64,000 nt of DNA from Paludibacteraceae bacterium (GTDB lineage Bacteria; Bacteroidota; Bacteroidia; Bacteroidales; Paludibacteraceae). The translations under genes and the position numbers were made by a program. Shown here one piece after another: positions 43,722 to 52,063 of the stretch (positions are counted from its first letter, which is position 1; every line of letters begins with the position of its first letter). The DNA lies in the NCBI GenBank assembly GCA_024693065.1, contig JAILLP010000033.1:124001-188000 (forward strand), written 5' to 3'. The notes under the pieces are model-generated. The model saw only the letters and a program-made list of their open reading frames with translations. It was not told where the DNA came from and ran no database searches.

Positions 43722-44777
43722 CTATTGCATTTCTGTGAGATTGATTTTGTCTTTGTCCGGTCCAACCACCTTCGTCCGTATATGGTCTTCCGTGTCCGTA
43801 TAGATGAAGTAGGCTGTGACAGGAAGCACTTGGTTTTCTACGAATTCGCAAGCCTTATCGAGTCCCATCACCATGAAGGCGGTAGCCAGTGCGTCGGCCG
43901 TCATGCAGTCCGATGCGAACACGGTCGCGCTCAGAAGATTATGCTCCACCGGGTATCCCGTGTGCGGGTCGATGGTATGCGAGTAACGTTTCCCGTCCTT
44001 GTAGTAGAATTGGCGGTAGTTGCCTGATGTGGCAGTGCCGATGTCCCCCAGGGAAACTCTCGCTTGGAGTGTGGGGTTATCCACCGCGTTGCTGTCCGAC
44101 GGTTGGGTGATGCCGATGCGCCAAGGCTCTCCTTGCGGGTTCACGCCATGGGTCACGACCTCGCCTCCGATCTCCACCATGTAGTTGACGCATCCTTTGG
44201 ATTGGAGGAGTTGTGCCACGATGTCGCAGGCGTATCCCTTGGCGATGGCGGAAGCGTCCAACATGATATCGCTGTCGGATTTTTTGATGTATCCGTTTTT
44301 GATCTTCACTTTATGGTAGCCGACGTGGCGGAGGACCTCCCGGACATGCTCGTCGCTCACATTATCGCTCTTCTTGAAACCGAATCCCCAAAGATTCACG
44401 AGCGGGGCCACGGTCATGTCGAACGCCCCGTCGGTCAGAGAGGAAATCTCCATGCCCCGGTTGAATACGGTGAGGAATAGGCTGTCGAGCTCCACGTATG
44501 GCTCGTTCTTGTTGATGCGTGAGATGGTGGAATTTTCCCGGAAGGTGGAGAGGGAGGATTCGAAAGTGTCGAGGCAACCTGTTATCTCCTGAGGCATGAT
44601 GATCAACCCGCTGTCTGTGGCGTATGTGATCCTGTAGCTAGTGCCGAGCGCCTCTCCCACATAGGTCATGCTCACTAATTTCTTCTTTTTGTTATCGCAT
44701 GCGGATGGTATCAGTAGGATCGCTAATATGCCCACTGCAAACAACCATGTCAGTCTCTTCCCCTTCTTATAAACCAT
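43722..44777 (-). CDS. apbE: FAD:protein FMN transferase (lipoprotein)
   Basis: ApbE attaches FMN covalently to threonine or serine of exported redox proteins such as NqrB/NqrC and RnfG. The 351-residue protein has a lipoprotein signal (cleavage before Cys27 in LIPSACDN). Motifs are LGTSYRITY, STFRENSTISRIN, LDASAIAKGYACD, YMVEIGGEVVTHG and DPHTGYPVEHNLLSATVFASDCMTADALATAFMVMG. The last is the metal- and FAD-binding region. It is the first gene of an operon with hybrid system 2, six bases downstream, which is unusual. A minus-strand -7 box TAACTTTG lies at plus 44803-44810. No obvious flavinylation target is encoded nearby. Confidence 0.94.
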   Translation of the reverse strand: MVYKKGKRLTWLFAVGILAILLIPSACDNKKKKLVSMTYVGEALGTSYRITYATDSGLIIMPQEITGCLDTFESSLSTFRENSTISRINKNEPYVELDSLFLTVFNRGMEISSLTDGAFDMTVAPLVNLWGFGFKKSDNVSDEHVREVLRHVGYHKVKIKNGYIKKSDSDIMLDASAIAKGYACDIVAQLLQSKGCVNYMVEIGGEVVTHGVNPQGEPWRIGITQPSDSNAVDNPTLQARVSLGDIGTATSGNYRQFYYKDGKRYSHTIDPHTGYPVEHNLLSATVFASDCMTADALATAFMVMGLDKACEFVENQVLPVTAYFIYTDTEDHIRTKVVGPDKDKINLTEMQ

Positions 44778-44802
44778 CTTCGTCTTGTTTGTATATCTCC
44801 CA

Positions 44803-44810
44803 CAAAGTTA
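44803..44810 (-). promoter_or_regulatory. -7 box of the apbE / hybrid system 2 operon
   Basis: CAAAGTTA on plus reads TAACTTTG on minus, a perfect consensus, 26 bases upstream of the apbE start. The -33 region is AT-rich without a clear TTTG. Confidence 0.5.
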
Positions 44811-44873
44811 GTGAAAACGGCCCTAATAATTTTTAATATTGCCCGAAAAATTCCTCTATTAATAAAAAAATTG

Positions 44874-44881
44874 TACCTTTG
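44874..44881 (+). promoter_or_regulatory. -7 box of the DUF4290-murA operon
   Basis: TACCTTTG is the strongest form of the Bacteroidota -7 element. The -33 region 19 bases upstream is TTCC, a weak match. The leader before the first gene would be about 75 bases and contains GTCGTTTCCTCGACC and GCCGGCG-type inverted repeats. Confidence 0.6.
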
Positions 44882-44963
44882 CATGGATTGGTCGTTTCCT
44901 CGACCGATGAGGCCGGCGTTTCGGCTTCATATCAGTGTGAAATGGATGTAATGATTTATTAGT

Positions 44964-45563
44964 ATGATATATAACACCAAAATGAAACGCCTTGCGTTGC
45001 CTGAGTACGGCAGGAATATACAGAACATGGTGGATTATTGTTTGACCATTGAAGACCGTGAGGAGCGCACGAATTGCGCCTATTCAATCATCGCTACGAT
45101 GGGAAACCTATTTCCCCAATTGAGGGACTTGTCTGAATTCAAACACTTGTTGTGGGACCATCTCGCGATCATGTCCGACTTCAAGCTCGACATAGATTAT
45201 CCTTACGAGGTGGTAAAGAAAGAGACCCTCAACATCTGCCCGGACAGGGTGCCTTATTCCTCGCCGCAAAGCATCAGATACAGACATTACGGGAAACTGG
45301 TGCAGGGCATGATCGACAAGGCTGTGGAGTTGACTGACCCGGAGGAGAAGAAGGAGCTCTCCATATACATTGCCAACTATATGAAGAAATGCTACATCCT
45401 CTATAACAAGGATGGTGTGGCTGACCAAAAAATATTCGACGACCTGCGGAACCTCTCGAAAGGGGATATCCGCCTCTCCTCCGATGATGTGGCGTTGGAG
45501 GATTGCAAGGACTTGTTGGCTTCCCAAACCCAAGCCTCCTCTAAGAAGAAAAAGAAAAAATGA
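44964..45563 (+). CDS. DUF4290 family protein
   Basis: A 199-residue soluble protein of the DUF4290 family, which is nearly universal in Bacteroidota and has no described function. Conserved features are MKRLALPEYGRNIQNMV at the start, CAYSIIATMGNLFPQ (about 40-54), HLLWDHLAIMSDFKLDIDYPYE (about 63-84) and YGKLVQGMID. A poly-lysine tail (KKKKKK) ends the protein, hinting at nucleic-acid or phospholipid contact. It lies 23 bases before murA, a neighbour conserved in the phylum as far as I recall. A role linked to cell-wall synthesis is inference. Confidence 0.88.
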   Translation: MIYNTKMKRLALPEYGRNIQNMVDYCLTIEDREERTNCAYSIIATMGNLFPQLRDLSEFKHLLWDHLAIMSDFKLDIDYPYEVVKKETLNICPDRVPYSSPQSIRYRHYGKLVQGMIDKAVELTDPEEKKELSIYIANYMKKCYILYNKDGVADQKIFDDLRNLSKGDIRLSSDDVALEDCKDLLASQTQASSKKKKKK

Positions 45564-45586
45564 CCAATGTCTAAAAGTGGCTTGCT

Positions 45587-46894
45587 ATGGCGAAATTTCT
45601 GATTGAAGGCGGACATCCATTGTGCGGCGAGATCATCCCGCAAGGCGCCAAGAACGAGGCGTTGGAGGTCATCTGCGCCATTTTGCTCACCTCGGGGAAG
45701 GTGACGATCTCCAACATCCCGGACATCCTGGACGTGAACAACCTGATCTCCCTGCTGAAGGACATGGGCGTGAAGGTGAATCTGAATAAGAAGGGTTGCT
45801 ACTCTTTCCAAGCGGACAATGTCAACTTGGATTATATGGAGACGGCTGATTTCTATAGGAAATGCGCCGCCCTGCGTGGTTCCGTCATGTTGGCGGGTCC
45901 GTTGGTCTCCCGCTTCGGTAAGGCCATCATCCCTAAACCGGGTGGCGACAAGATAGGCAGACGACGCCTCGACACGCACTTCCTGGGTATACAGAAACTT
46001 GGGGCTGACTTCGAATACGACGATGACCGCAAGCTGTACTGCGTCTCCGCTAAACAGCTCACGGGCGCATACATGCTCCTCGACGAGGCCTCCGTCACGG
46101 GTACGGCTAATATCGTCATGGCTTCCGTCCTCGCGAAAGGGGTCACGACCATCTACAACGCGGCGTGCGAACCCTACATCCAGCAACTCTGCAAGATGTT
46201 GAACAAAATGGGTGCCCACATATCCGGCATCGGCTCGAACCTGCTGACAATCGAGGGCGTGGAGTCCCTGTCGGGCTGCGACCACCTGATTCTCCCTGAC
46301 ATGATCGAGATCGGTAGCTTCATCGGCATGGCCGCCATGACACACTCCGAACTGACCATCAAGGACGTTTGTTACGACCAACTCGGACTCATCCCCGACT
46401 GTTTCCGCAGGCTTGGAATCGCCTTGGAACGTAGGGGGGACGATATCTTTATCCCTAAGCAAAACCATTATTCAATTGATACGTTCATCGATGGTTCCAT
46501 CATGACATTCGCGGATGCGCCGTGGCCTGGCTTGACCCCAGACTTGCTGAGTGTCTTCCTCGTGGTGGCCACCCAAGCGAAGGGAAGCGTGCTGATCCAC
46601 CAGAAGATGTTCGAGAGCAGGCTCTTCTTCGTGGATAAACTGATCGACATGGGGGCCCAAATTATTTTGTGTGATCCACACCGCGCCACGGTCATCGGAC
46701 TAGGGAACGAGACGCCGTTGAGAGCCTCGAAGATGAGCTCCCCGGATATCCGCGCAGGTATCGCCCTGCTGATCGCCGCCATGAGTGCCCACGGCACGAG
46801 CACTATCAGCAACATCGAGCAGATAGATCGTGGTTATGAGGATATCGATGGACGACTGAATGCTATCGGTGCGAAAATCATGAGGGTCGAGTGA
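45587..46894 (+). CDS. murA: UDP-N-acetylglucosamine 1-carboxyvinyltransferase with Asp in place of the active-site Cys
   Basis: Transfers enolpyruvate from PEP to UDP-GlcNAc, the first committed step of peptidoglycan synthesis. The 435-residue enzyme starts MAKFLIEGGHPLCGEIIPQGAKNEAL, with the conserved Lys-Asn pair. The catalytic loop reads KPGGDKIGRRRLDTH: Asp121 stands where E. coli MurA has Cys115, the residue alkylated by fosfomycin. The same natural replacement in Mycobacterium and Chlamydia makes the enzyme fosfomycin-resistant while active. The remaining features (DQLGLIPDCFRRLG, DRGYEDIDGRLNAIGA at the end) are normal. It is part of an envelope operon with PBP1A downstream. Confidence 0.95.
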   Translation: MAKFLIEGGHPLCGEIIPQGAKNEALEVICAILLTSGKVTISNIPDILDVNNLISLLKDMGVKVNLNKKGCYSFQADNVNLDYMETADFYRKCAALRGSVMLAGPLVSRFGKAIIPKPGGDKIGRRRLDTHFLGIQKLGADFEYDDDRKLYCVSAKQLTGAYMLLDEASVTGTANIVMASVLAKGVTTIYNAACEPYIQQLCKMLNKMGAHISGIGSNLLTIEGVESLSGCDHLILPDMIEIGSFIGMAAMTHSELTIKDVCYDQLGLIPDCFRRLGIALERRGDDIFIPKQNHYSIDTFIDGSIMTFADAPWPGLTPDLLSVFLVVATQAKGSVLIHQKMFESRLFFVDKLIDMGAQIILCDPHRATVIGLGNETPLRASKMSSPDIRAGIALLIAAMSAHGTSTISNIEQIDRGYEDIDGRLNAIGAKIMRVE

Positions 46895-46938
46895 TTCGAT
46901 TCTTTTCCTCTGGTAGATTCATTTTGAGGTTTTATTGT

Positions 46939-46946
46939 TACTTTTG
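46939..46946 (+). promoter_or_regulatory. Candidate internal -7 box before the penicillin-binding protein gene
   Basis: TACTTTTG fits the TAnnTTTG consensus, 22 bases before the start codon; no good -33 at the proper distance, so it may be a secondary promoter inside the operon. Confidence 0.4.
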
Positions 46947-46968
46947 CTAAAGATATAAATATTCTGAT

Positions 46969-49374
46969 ATGGATACGGAGAAGGAAACTAAGATGAAGGG
47001 AAAGCTGAGCATCGGAATGAAGATCCTGATCGCTGTATGGGTGCTTTTCTTTGCTGGTATATTCACTGTCTATAAGATCTTCGACATGATCGCGGATGGC
47101 AAGATTGGTTACTTGCCGCCTGTCGAGGAGTTGCTGAACCCTAAGAGCAAGTTCGCCACGGAGATTTATTCGTGCGACATGAAGGTCCTGGGACGTTATT
47201 TCCAGCAGGGCGAGAACAGATTGTACACCCCGTACTCGGAGTTGCCGCCTTATCTCGTCGATGCGCTGATCTCTACGGAGGACGCCCGCTATTACAGCCA
47301 TTCCGGCATAGACGGGGACGCTCTGTTCCGTGTGGCCATCAAGACGCTCGTGATGCACAAGGATGCGGGAGGTGGTAGTACGATTTCCCAACAGTTGGCG
47401 AAGCTTTTGTTCACCAAGAAACCTGAGACTGGTTTTGAGCGCGCGAAGCAGAAACTGACGGAGTGGGTCGTGGCCGCTAAGTTGGAGAAGTATTACACGA
47501 AGGAGGAGATCATCACCATGTATCTGAATAAGTTCGACTTCGTGAACAACGCAGTGGGTATCAAGTCCGCTTCCCAAATCTATTTCAGCAAACAACCAAG
47601 TGATCTGACCAAAGAGGAAGCCGCCGTCTTTGTCGGTATGTTGCAGAACCCTTCGAAATACAATCCTAGGAGATTTAACGAGAGATGCAAGTCCAGACGT
47701 AACATCGTTCTCTCTCAAATGGTCAAGTACAACAAACTTTCCCAGGCGGAGTGTGACTCTCTCTCCCAATTGGATGTTAAATTGAATTTCCAGAACGTGG
47801 ACCACAAACAGGGTCTCGCTCCATATTTCCGTGAGTATCTGAGAACTATCATGACGGCTCCCCGTCCTGATTATAAGAAGTATCCTAAGTGGATGCACCA
47901 AAAATATTACGAGGACTCTCTGGCGTGGGAAACTAACCCGCTTTACGGATGGTGCAACAAGAACCTGAAGCCGGATGGTACCCCGTATGACCTTTATACG
48001 GATGGTCTGAAGATTTACACGACCCTCGATTCGAGGATGCAGCAATATGCGGAGGAGGCCATCAAGGAGTATGTGGGTGGATACCTCCAACCTATTTTCC
48101 ACAAGGAGAAGTTCAACCAGAAGCATAAGAAGGCTCCGTTCTCCAACAAATCCACGCAGGCACAGGTGGATTCTATCTTGGTGAGGGCTATGCGCCTTTC
48201 GGATAGGTATCGTTCCATGAAGTACGATTCGAAGATGAAGGACAAGGACATCAAGGCTTATTTCGATACGGCTAAGGTGACTATGCGTGTCTTCGATTGG
48301 GAGAAGGGTAGCAAGGATACGGTGCTGACGCCGATGGACTCTATCCGTTACGCGAAGTCCTTCCTGCGTTCCGCTTTGATGTCCATCGATCCTTTCAACG
48401 GTCATGTGAAGGCTTATGTCGGTGGTATCGATTATAATTACTTCCAATACGACATGGTGTGTGTGGGTCGCCGACAGGTGGGCTCCACTATCAAACCGTT
48501 CCTTTACTCCCTCGCGATGGAGGAGGGCCATTCGCCTTGCGACTCCGTGCCGAACGTTCAACCGCAGGTGTTGTTGCCTTCCGGCGAAATCTGGGAGCCT
48601 CGTAACGTTCCTTATGGCGAGGAGGGTAAGAAGGAGATCGGTAAGATGATTACCATCCGTAGGGGATTGCAGACTTCGAACAACTGGACTTCCGCCTACT
48701 TGATCAAGCAGTTGGGCCCTGAGAGCTTCGTGAAGTTGCTCCACTCCTTCGGACTGAAGAACCAAATCGACCCGGTTCCTTCGCTTTGCTTGGGTATCGC
48801 GGATGTCTCCGTTTGTGAGATGACCTCGGCCTATACCGCTTTCGCCAACAAGGGTATCCGTACGGAGCCTTTGTTCGTGACCCGTATCGAGGACAACCAG
48901 GGCAATGTGATTTCCACCTTCATCCCTCGCATGAACGAGGTCTTCAGCGAGCAGACCGCCTACAAGATGATCTCCATGCTGCAGGGCGTTATGAACGGTG
49001 GTACGGGTCTACGTCTGAGAACAAGACGTTATGACTATTGTGTGGGCTGGGAAACGCCAGTCGCCGGTAAGACGGGTACGACGCAGAACAACTCGGACGG
49101 TTGGTTCATGGGCTTCGTGCCGAACCTGATCACGGGTGTCTGGGTCGGTGGCGAGGATCGTGACATCCACTTCGACAACATAAAGAATGGACAAGGTTCC
49201 GCTACGGCTTTGCCGGTTTGGGGAACATACATGAACAAGGTTTACAAAGATGAATCATTGGGGTATTCCCGTACCGAACCATTTATTGTGACCGACAAGT
49301 ATACTTGTTCTAAGGCGGATGAACGGCAAAAGACGGATGGGGAGGAAATTCCGGAGATGATTTTGTTTGAATAA
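46969..49374 (+). CDS. mrcA: Class A penicillin-binding protein (PBP1A family)
   Basis: Bifunctional enzyme that polymerises glycan strands and crosslinks peptides. The 801-residue protein has a short cytoplasmic tail and one membrane helix (about 17-39). A GT51 glycosyltransferase domain has the catalytic glutamate in ISTEDARYYSHSGIDGDA (about 103-120), then GGSTISQQLAK and KYYTKEEIITMYLNKF. The transpeptidase domain has the serine in VGSTIKPFLYSLA (SxxK), SNN in LQTSNNWTSAYL, and KTGTT in VAGKTGTTQNNSDGWFMGF. An insertion near 380-440 is rich in lysine. It lies 74 bases after murA and 12 bases before the alpha-oxoamine synthase gene. Confidence 0.96.
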   Translation: MDTEKETKMKGKLSIGMKILIAVWVLFFAGIFTVYKIFDMIADGKIGYLPPVEELLNPKSKFATEIYSCDMKVLGRYFQQGENRLYTPYSELPPYLVDALISTEDARYYSHSGIDGDALFRVAIKTLVMHKDAGGGSTISQQLAKLLFTKKPETGFERAKQKLTEWVVAAKLEKYYTKEEIITMYLNKFDFVNNAVGIKSASQIYFSKQPSDLTKEEAAVFVGMLQNPSKYNPRRFNERCKSRRNIVLSQMVKYNKLSQAECDSLSQLDVKLNFQNVDHKQGLAPYFREYLRTIMTAPRPDYKKYPKWMHQKYYEDSLAWETNPLYGWCNKNLKPDGTPYDLYTDGLKIYTTLDSRMQQYAEEAIKEYVGGYLQPIFHKEKFNQKHKKAPFSNKSTQAQVDSILVRAMRLSDRYRSMKYDSKMKDKDIKAYFDTAKVTMRVFDWEKGSKDTVLTPMDSIRYAKSFLRSALMSIDPFNGHVKAYVGGIDYNYFQYDMVCVGRRQVGSTIKPFLYSLAMEEGHSPCDSVPNVQPQVLLPSGEIWEPRNVPYGEEGKKEIGKMITIRRGLQTSNNWTSAYLIKQLGPESFVKLLHSFGLKNQIDPVPSLCLGIADVSVCEMTSAYTAFANKGIRTEPLFVTRIEDNQGNVISTFIPRMNEVFSEQTAYKMISMLQGVMNGGTGLRLRTRRYDYCVGWETPVAGKTGTTQNNSDGWFMGFVPNLITGVWVGGEDRDIHFDNIKNGQGSATALPVWGTYMNKVYKDESLGYSRTEPFIVTDKYTCSKADERQKTDGEEIPEMILFE

Positions 49375-49386
49375 AGTTGTATCGTA

Positions 49387-50667
49387 ATGAATATCTTAGA
49401 TAGAATTGTGTCTAATCCAGGTGCGTTGGGGCAGTGGAGCAAGCAGGCTTACGGCTACTTCATGTTCCCGAAACTGGAGGGTGATATTGGCCCGAAGATG
49501 TCCTTCCGTGGCAAGGAGGTCCTGAATTGGGGAATCAATAATTATTTTGGCTTGGCGTCTAACCCGGAGATCCGCGAGAAGGAGGTCGGATGGGTTTCCC
49601 AATACGGTTTGTCCCACCCGATGGGTTCCCGACTGATGACGGGAAACACTTTCCTGCATGAGGAGTTGGAGGAGCGAATAGCCGATTTCGTAAAAAAAGA
49701 GGATGCCTTCGTATTGAATTCTTTTTACCAAGGCATGATATCCGTCATCGATAGCCTTTGCGGCCGCAACGACGTGATTGTCTATAATTCGGAGGCTCAC
49801 TCTAGCATCCATGATGGTATCCGTCTGCAGCTGAGCCATCGTTTCGCTTACCACAAGAACGATATTGAGGTCATCGAGACCCAATTGAAGAAGGCCGCCG
49901 AGATGGCGAAGGAGTCGGGTGGTGGTGTCTTGCTGGTGACGGAGGGTGTGATCGGTGTTACGGGCGAGTTCTCCCCATTGGATAAGATCGCCGCTCTGAA
50001 GGAGAAGTATGACTTCATGCTGGTGGTTGAGGATGCGCATGGGTTCGGCACGGTCGGACCGAATGGTATAGGCGTGGCGGACCATTTTGACGTGCTCGAT
50101 AAGGTTGATTTGCTCGTCGGTACGCTTGGCAAGGCGTTGAGCATCTCCGGCGGTTTCGTCGCCGGAAGCGAGGACGTGATCAATTTCCTGCGCTACAACA
50201 TGCGTTCCCAAACCTTCTCGGAGGCGCTCCCTTCCGCTATCACGGCCAGCGCCATCGCTCGCTTGGACTATCTGGTGAAACACCCTGAGCTGCGGAAGAC
50301 TTTGTGGGATATCACGAACGCCCTGCAGAAGGGTCTCCGCAAGAATGGGTTGGATATAGGAAACACGCAGTCTCCTGTCACACCGGTCTATTTGAACGTG
50401 GAGAACATGCAGGAGGCGATCCATACCATGATGCACATGCGTGAGGAGTTCGGCATCTTCTGCGTGAACCTGATCTACCCTTACATCGAGCAGGGCAAGG
50501 TGATGGTTCGCCTGATTCCTACGACACAACACACCATGAAGGACGTGGAGTATACCATAGAGTCCCTTTCCACCATCTGCGAGAACGCTAAGAATGGTAT
50601 GTACAAGGATTCTACCCCGATTATTGCTTCGCCTTCATCCAACGATAAAGATGACGAGGAGGATTGA
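49387..50667 (+). CDS. Alpha-oxoamine synthase family PLP enzyme (serine palmitoyltransferase- or cysteate acyltransferase-like)
   Basis: Members of this family condense an amino acid with an acyl-CoA or acyl-ACP, releasing CO2. The 426-residue protein has PLP-binding His138 (NSEAHSS), VVEDAHGFGTVG with Asp216 and His218, and Lys249 in LLVGTLGKALSISGGF, which forms the Schiff base. An N-terminal segment, GYFMFPKLEG, and the SHPMGSRLMTGNTFLHEELE pattern point to the Bacteroidota group near serine palmitoyltransferase and the cysteate acyltransferase of sulfonolipid synthesis, rather than BioF or Kbl. The substrate amino acid cannot be settled from sequence. It has a long acidic tail and lies within the murA/PBP operon. 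Confidence 0.8.
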   Translation: MNILDRIVSNPGALGQWSKQAYGYFMFPKLEGDIGPKMSFRGKEVLNWGINNYFGLASNPEIREKEVGWVSQYGLSHPMGSRLMTGNTFLHEELEERIADFVKKEDAFVLNSFYQGMISVIDSLCGRNDVIVYNSEAHSSIHDGIRLQLSHRFAYHKNDIEVIETQLKKAAEMAKESGGGVLLVTEGVIGVTGEFSPLDKIAALKEKYDFMLVVEDAHGFGTVGPNGIGVADHFDVLDKVDLLVGTLGKALSISGGFVAGSEDVINFLRYNMRSQTFSEALPSAITASAIARLDYLVKHPELRKTLWDITNALQKGLRKNGLDIGNTQSPVTPVYLNVENMQEAIHTMMHMREEFGIFCVNLIYPYIEQGKVMVRLIPTTQHTMKDVEYTIESLSTICENAKNGMYKDSTPIIASPSSNDKDDEED

Positions 50668-51143
50668 TGATGGAAAAAGATAAGCAGAGATTCATGCGGA
50701 AGGCGATCGCTATTTCCCGCAAAAGCGTCGAGACGGGCGGTGGCCCTTTCGGTGCGGTTATCGTGAAGGATGGCGAGATCATCGCTTCGTCCAACAACCA
50801 GGTGACGAAGGGCAATGACCCTACCGCCCATGCGGAGGTGATGGCGATCCGTAAGGCGTGCAAGAAACTAAAGACGTTCGACCTCTCCGGTTGCGAGCTG
50901 TACGCCTCCTGCGAGCCTTGCCCGATGTGTCTCTCGGCCATGTATTGGGCGCATATCGACCGCTATTACTATGCGAACCAAAAGGAGGACGCTAAGGCCA
51001 TCGGTTTCGACGACCAGTTCATCTACGACGAGTTGGATAAGCCTGCCGGCAAACGTTCCATGCCGCGTGAGCAGATGATGCGCGACGAGGCGTTGGAGAC
51101 CTTCCGTGCCTGGACGGAGAAGGAGGATAAGGTGGAGTATTAG
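50667..51143 (+). CDS. guaD: Guanine deaminase (cytidine deaminase fold)
   Basis: Zinc-dependent deaminase converting guanine to xanthine for purine salvage. The 158-residue protein has the zinc motifs HAEVMAIR (about 52-59, catalytic Glu) and CEPCPMCLSAMYWA. It also has ANQKEDAKAIGFDDQFIYDEL, which is characteristic of the B. subtilis-type guanine deaminase rather than the tRNA deaminase TadA. The ATG overlaps the preceding stop by one base (TGATG), so it is translationally coupled to the alpha-oxoamine synthase. The ATG three bases later is an alternative start. The metabolic link to the upstream envelope genes is unclear. Confidence 0.9.
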   Translation: MMEKDKQRFMRKAIAISRKSVETGGGPFGAVIVKDGEIIASSNNQVTKGNDPTAHAEVMAIRKACKKLKTFDLSGCELYASCEPCPMCLSAMYWAHIDRYYYANQKEDAKAIGFDDQFIYDELDKPAGKRSMPREQMMRDEALETFRAWTEKEDKVEY

Positions 51144-51172
51144 TCGCTTGAGTTGGAACGGAGGATTTAAAA

Positions 51173-52039
51173 GTGAAGACAGATTTTTCAGGTGTTTATA
51201 AGGGCTTTGCAATAGTTATATTGTTTGCTTCTTTCTATTGCGTGTTGTCTCTTTTTTGTCCCTTCATATGGCCATTTTCTATACCTAAAATTTCTGACAA
51301 CAAATACAATATAGCAGTGTTGATTAGCGTGTTCGTCTCTATTGCTAATGCAGTGTTATTGTGGTTGACATTGGAAAAACAAAAAGAGGCAATAGAGGAT
51401 CAACGGAAAATATTCAATCAGCAGTCTTTTGAAAATACTTTTTTTAAGCTGCTGGATTCCCACAGGAGGGTGGTGAAGGATTTGAGCATCCCAAGTCAAG
51501 GAGATTATTGTAAGGGAATTAAGTGTTTTGAATATGCTTGTGATCAGATAAATCTCATATCAGAAAGTTTGAAAAGTAATCGTTATTATGATGATGAATC
51601 TGAGTTGAAAGGTAAATATGACGAAAAACGGTCAGCTGAGCAGGAGGTTGATTTTGATGAGTCGGTTTTAAATAAGTCGGATTCCGAATATTTACTTAAA
51701 TGTTTCGTATGCAAAGCCAATAAATACTATAATATTTCAAAGGATGTCTGGAGTCATATTAAAGATATGCAACTTAATGAAAATGAGAAAAATGCGATAA
51801 TAGAGAAAGAATCGATAAAATTTTTCTTTAATAGGTATCAAACTATTTTTGAACAATATATTAGAAGTTTAAATCTATTAAAAGAATATTGGGAATCTAG
51901 AGCAACCGATGAAGAAAAAAAGAAGTATAAAGACATTGCCTTTATCCATATGCCCGCAGATGAATCAAAATTTGCAAATTGGCATTTGAAATATGATGGC
52001 AATTGTGGTAGGGATAAAGATAAGGATAAAGAGGCGTGA
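51173..52039 (+). CDS. Putative phage abortive infection protein (AbiC-like)
   Basis: A 288-residue protein with two N-terminal membrane helices (about 9-31 and 43-64), then a cytoplasmic helical domain. The domain begins QKEAIEDQRKIFNQQSFENTFFKLLDSHRRVV and later contains NRYQTIFEQYIRSLNLLKEYW. This layout (two helices, coiled segment, QSFENTFFKLL, and a late F..Y...YIRSL motif) is that of the putative AbiC-type abortive infection family, which is otherwise little characterised. The start is GTG. Base composition is much more AT-rich than both neighbours, suggesting transfer. It is followed by a terminator overlapping its stop codon. Family assignment is by pattern only. Confidence 0.65.
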   Translation: MKTDFSGVYKGFAIVILFASFYCVLSLFCPFIWPFSIPKISDNKYNIAVLISVFVSIANAVLLWLTLEKQKEAIEDQRKIFNQQSFENTFFKLLDSHRRVVKDLSIPSQGDYCKGIKCFEYACDQINLISESLKSNRYYDDESELKGKYDEKRSAEQEVDFDESVLNKSDSEYLLKCFVCKANKYYNISKDVWSHIKDMQLNENEKNAIIEKESIKFFFNRYQTIFEQYIRSLNLLKEYWESRATDEEKKKYKDIAFIHMPADESKFANWHLKYDGNCGRDKDKDKEA

Positions 52040-52056
52040 TTATCCACGCCTTTTTT
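52032..52056 (+). terminator. Terminator of the AbiC-like gene
   Basis: AGGCGTG (52032-52038) and CACGCCT (52045-52051) form a seven-pair stem, followed by T6. The stem includes the TGA stop codon. Confidence 0.85.
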
Positions 52057-52063
52057 GTTTCCT

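Noticed and set aside
49387..50667. 8-amino-7-oxononanoate synthase (BioF) or 2-amino-3-ketobutyrate ligase (Kbl)
   Set aside because: No biotin or threonine-degradation genes nearby, and the N-terminal pattern matches the Bacteroidota lipid-type group; left as family-level call.
50667..51143. tRNA adenosine deaminase (TadA) as the identity of the deaminase
   Set aside because: The ANQKEDAKAIGFDDQFIYDEL segment and the CLSAMYWA sequence fit guanine deaminase better.
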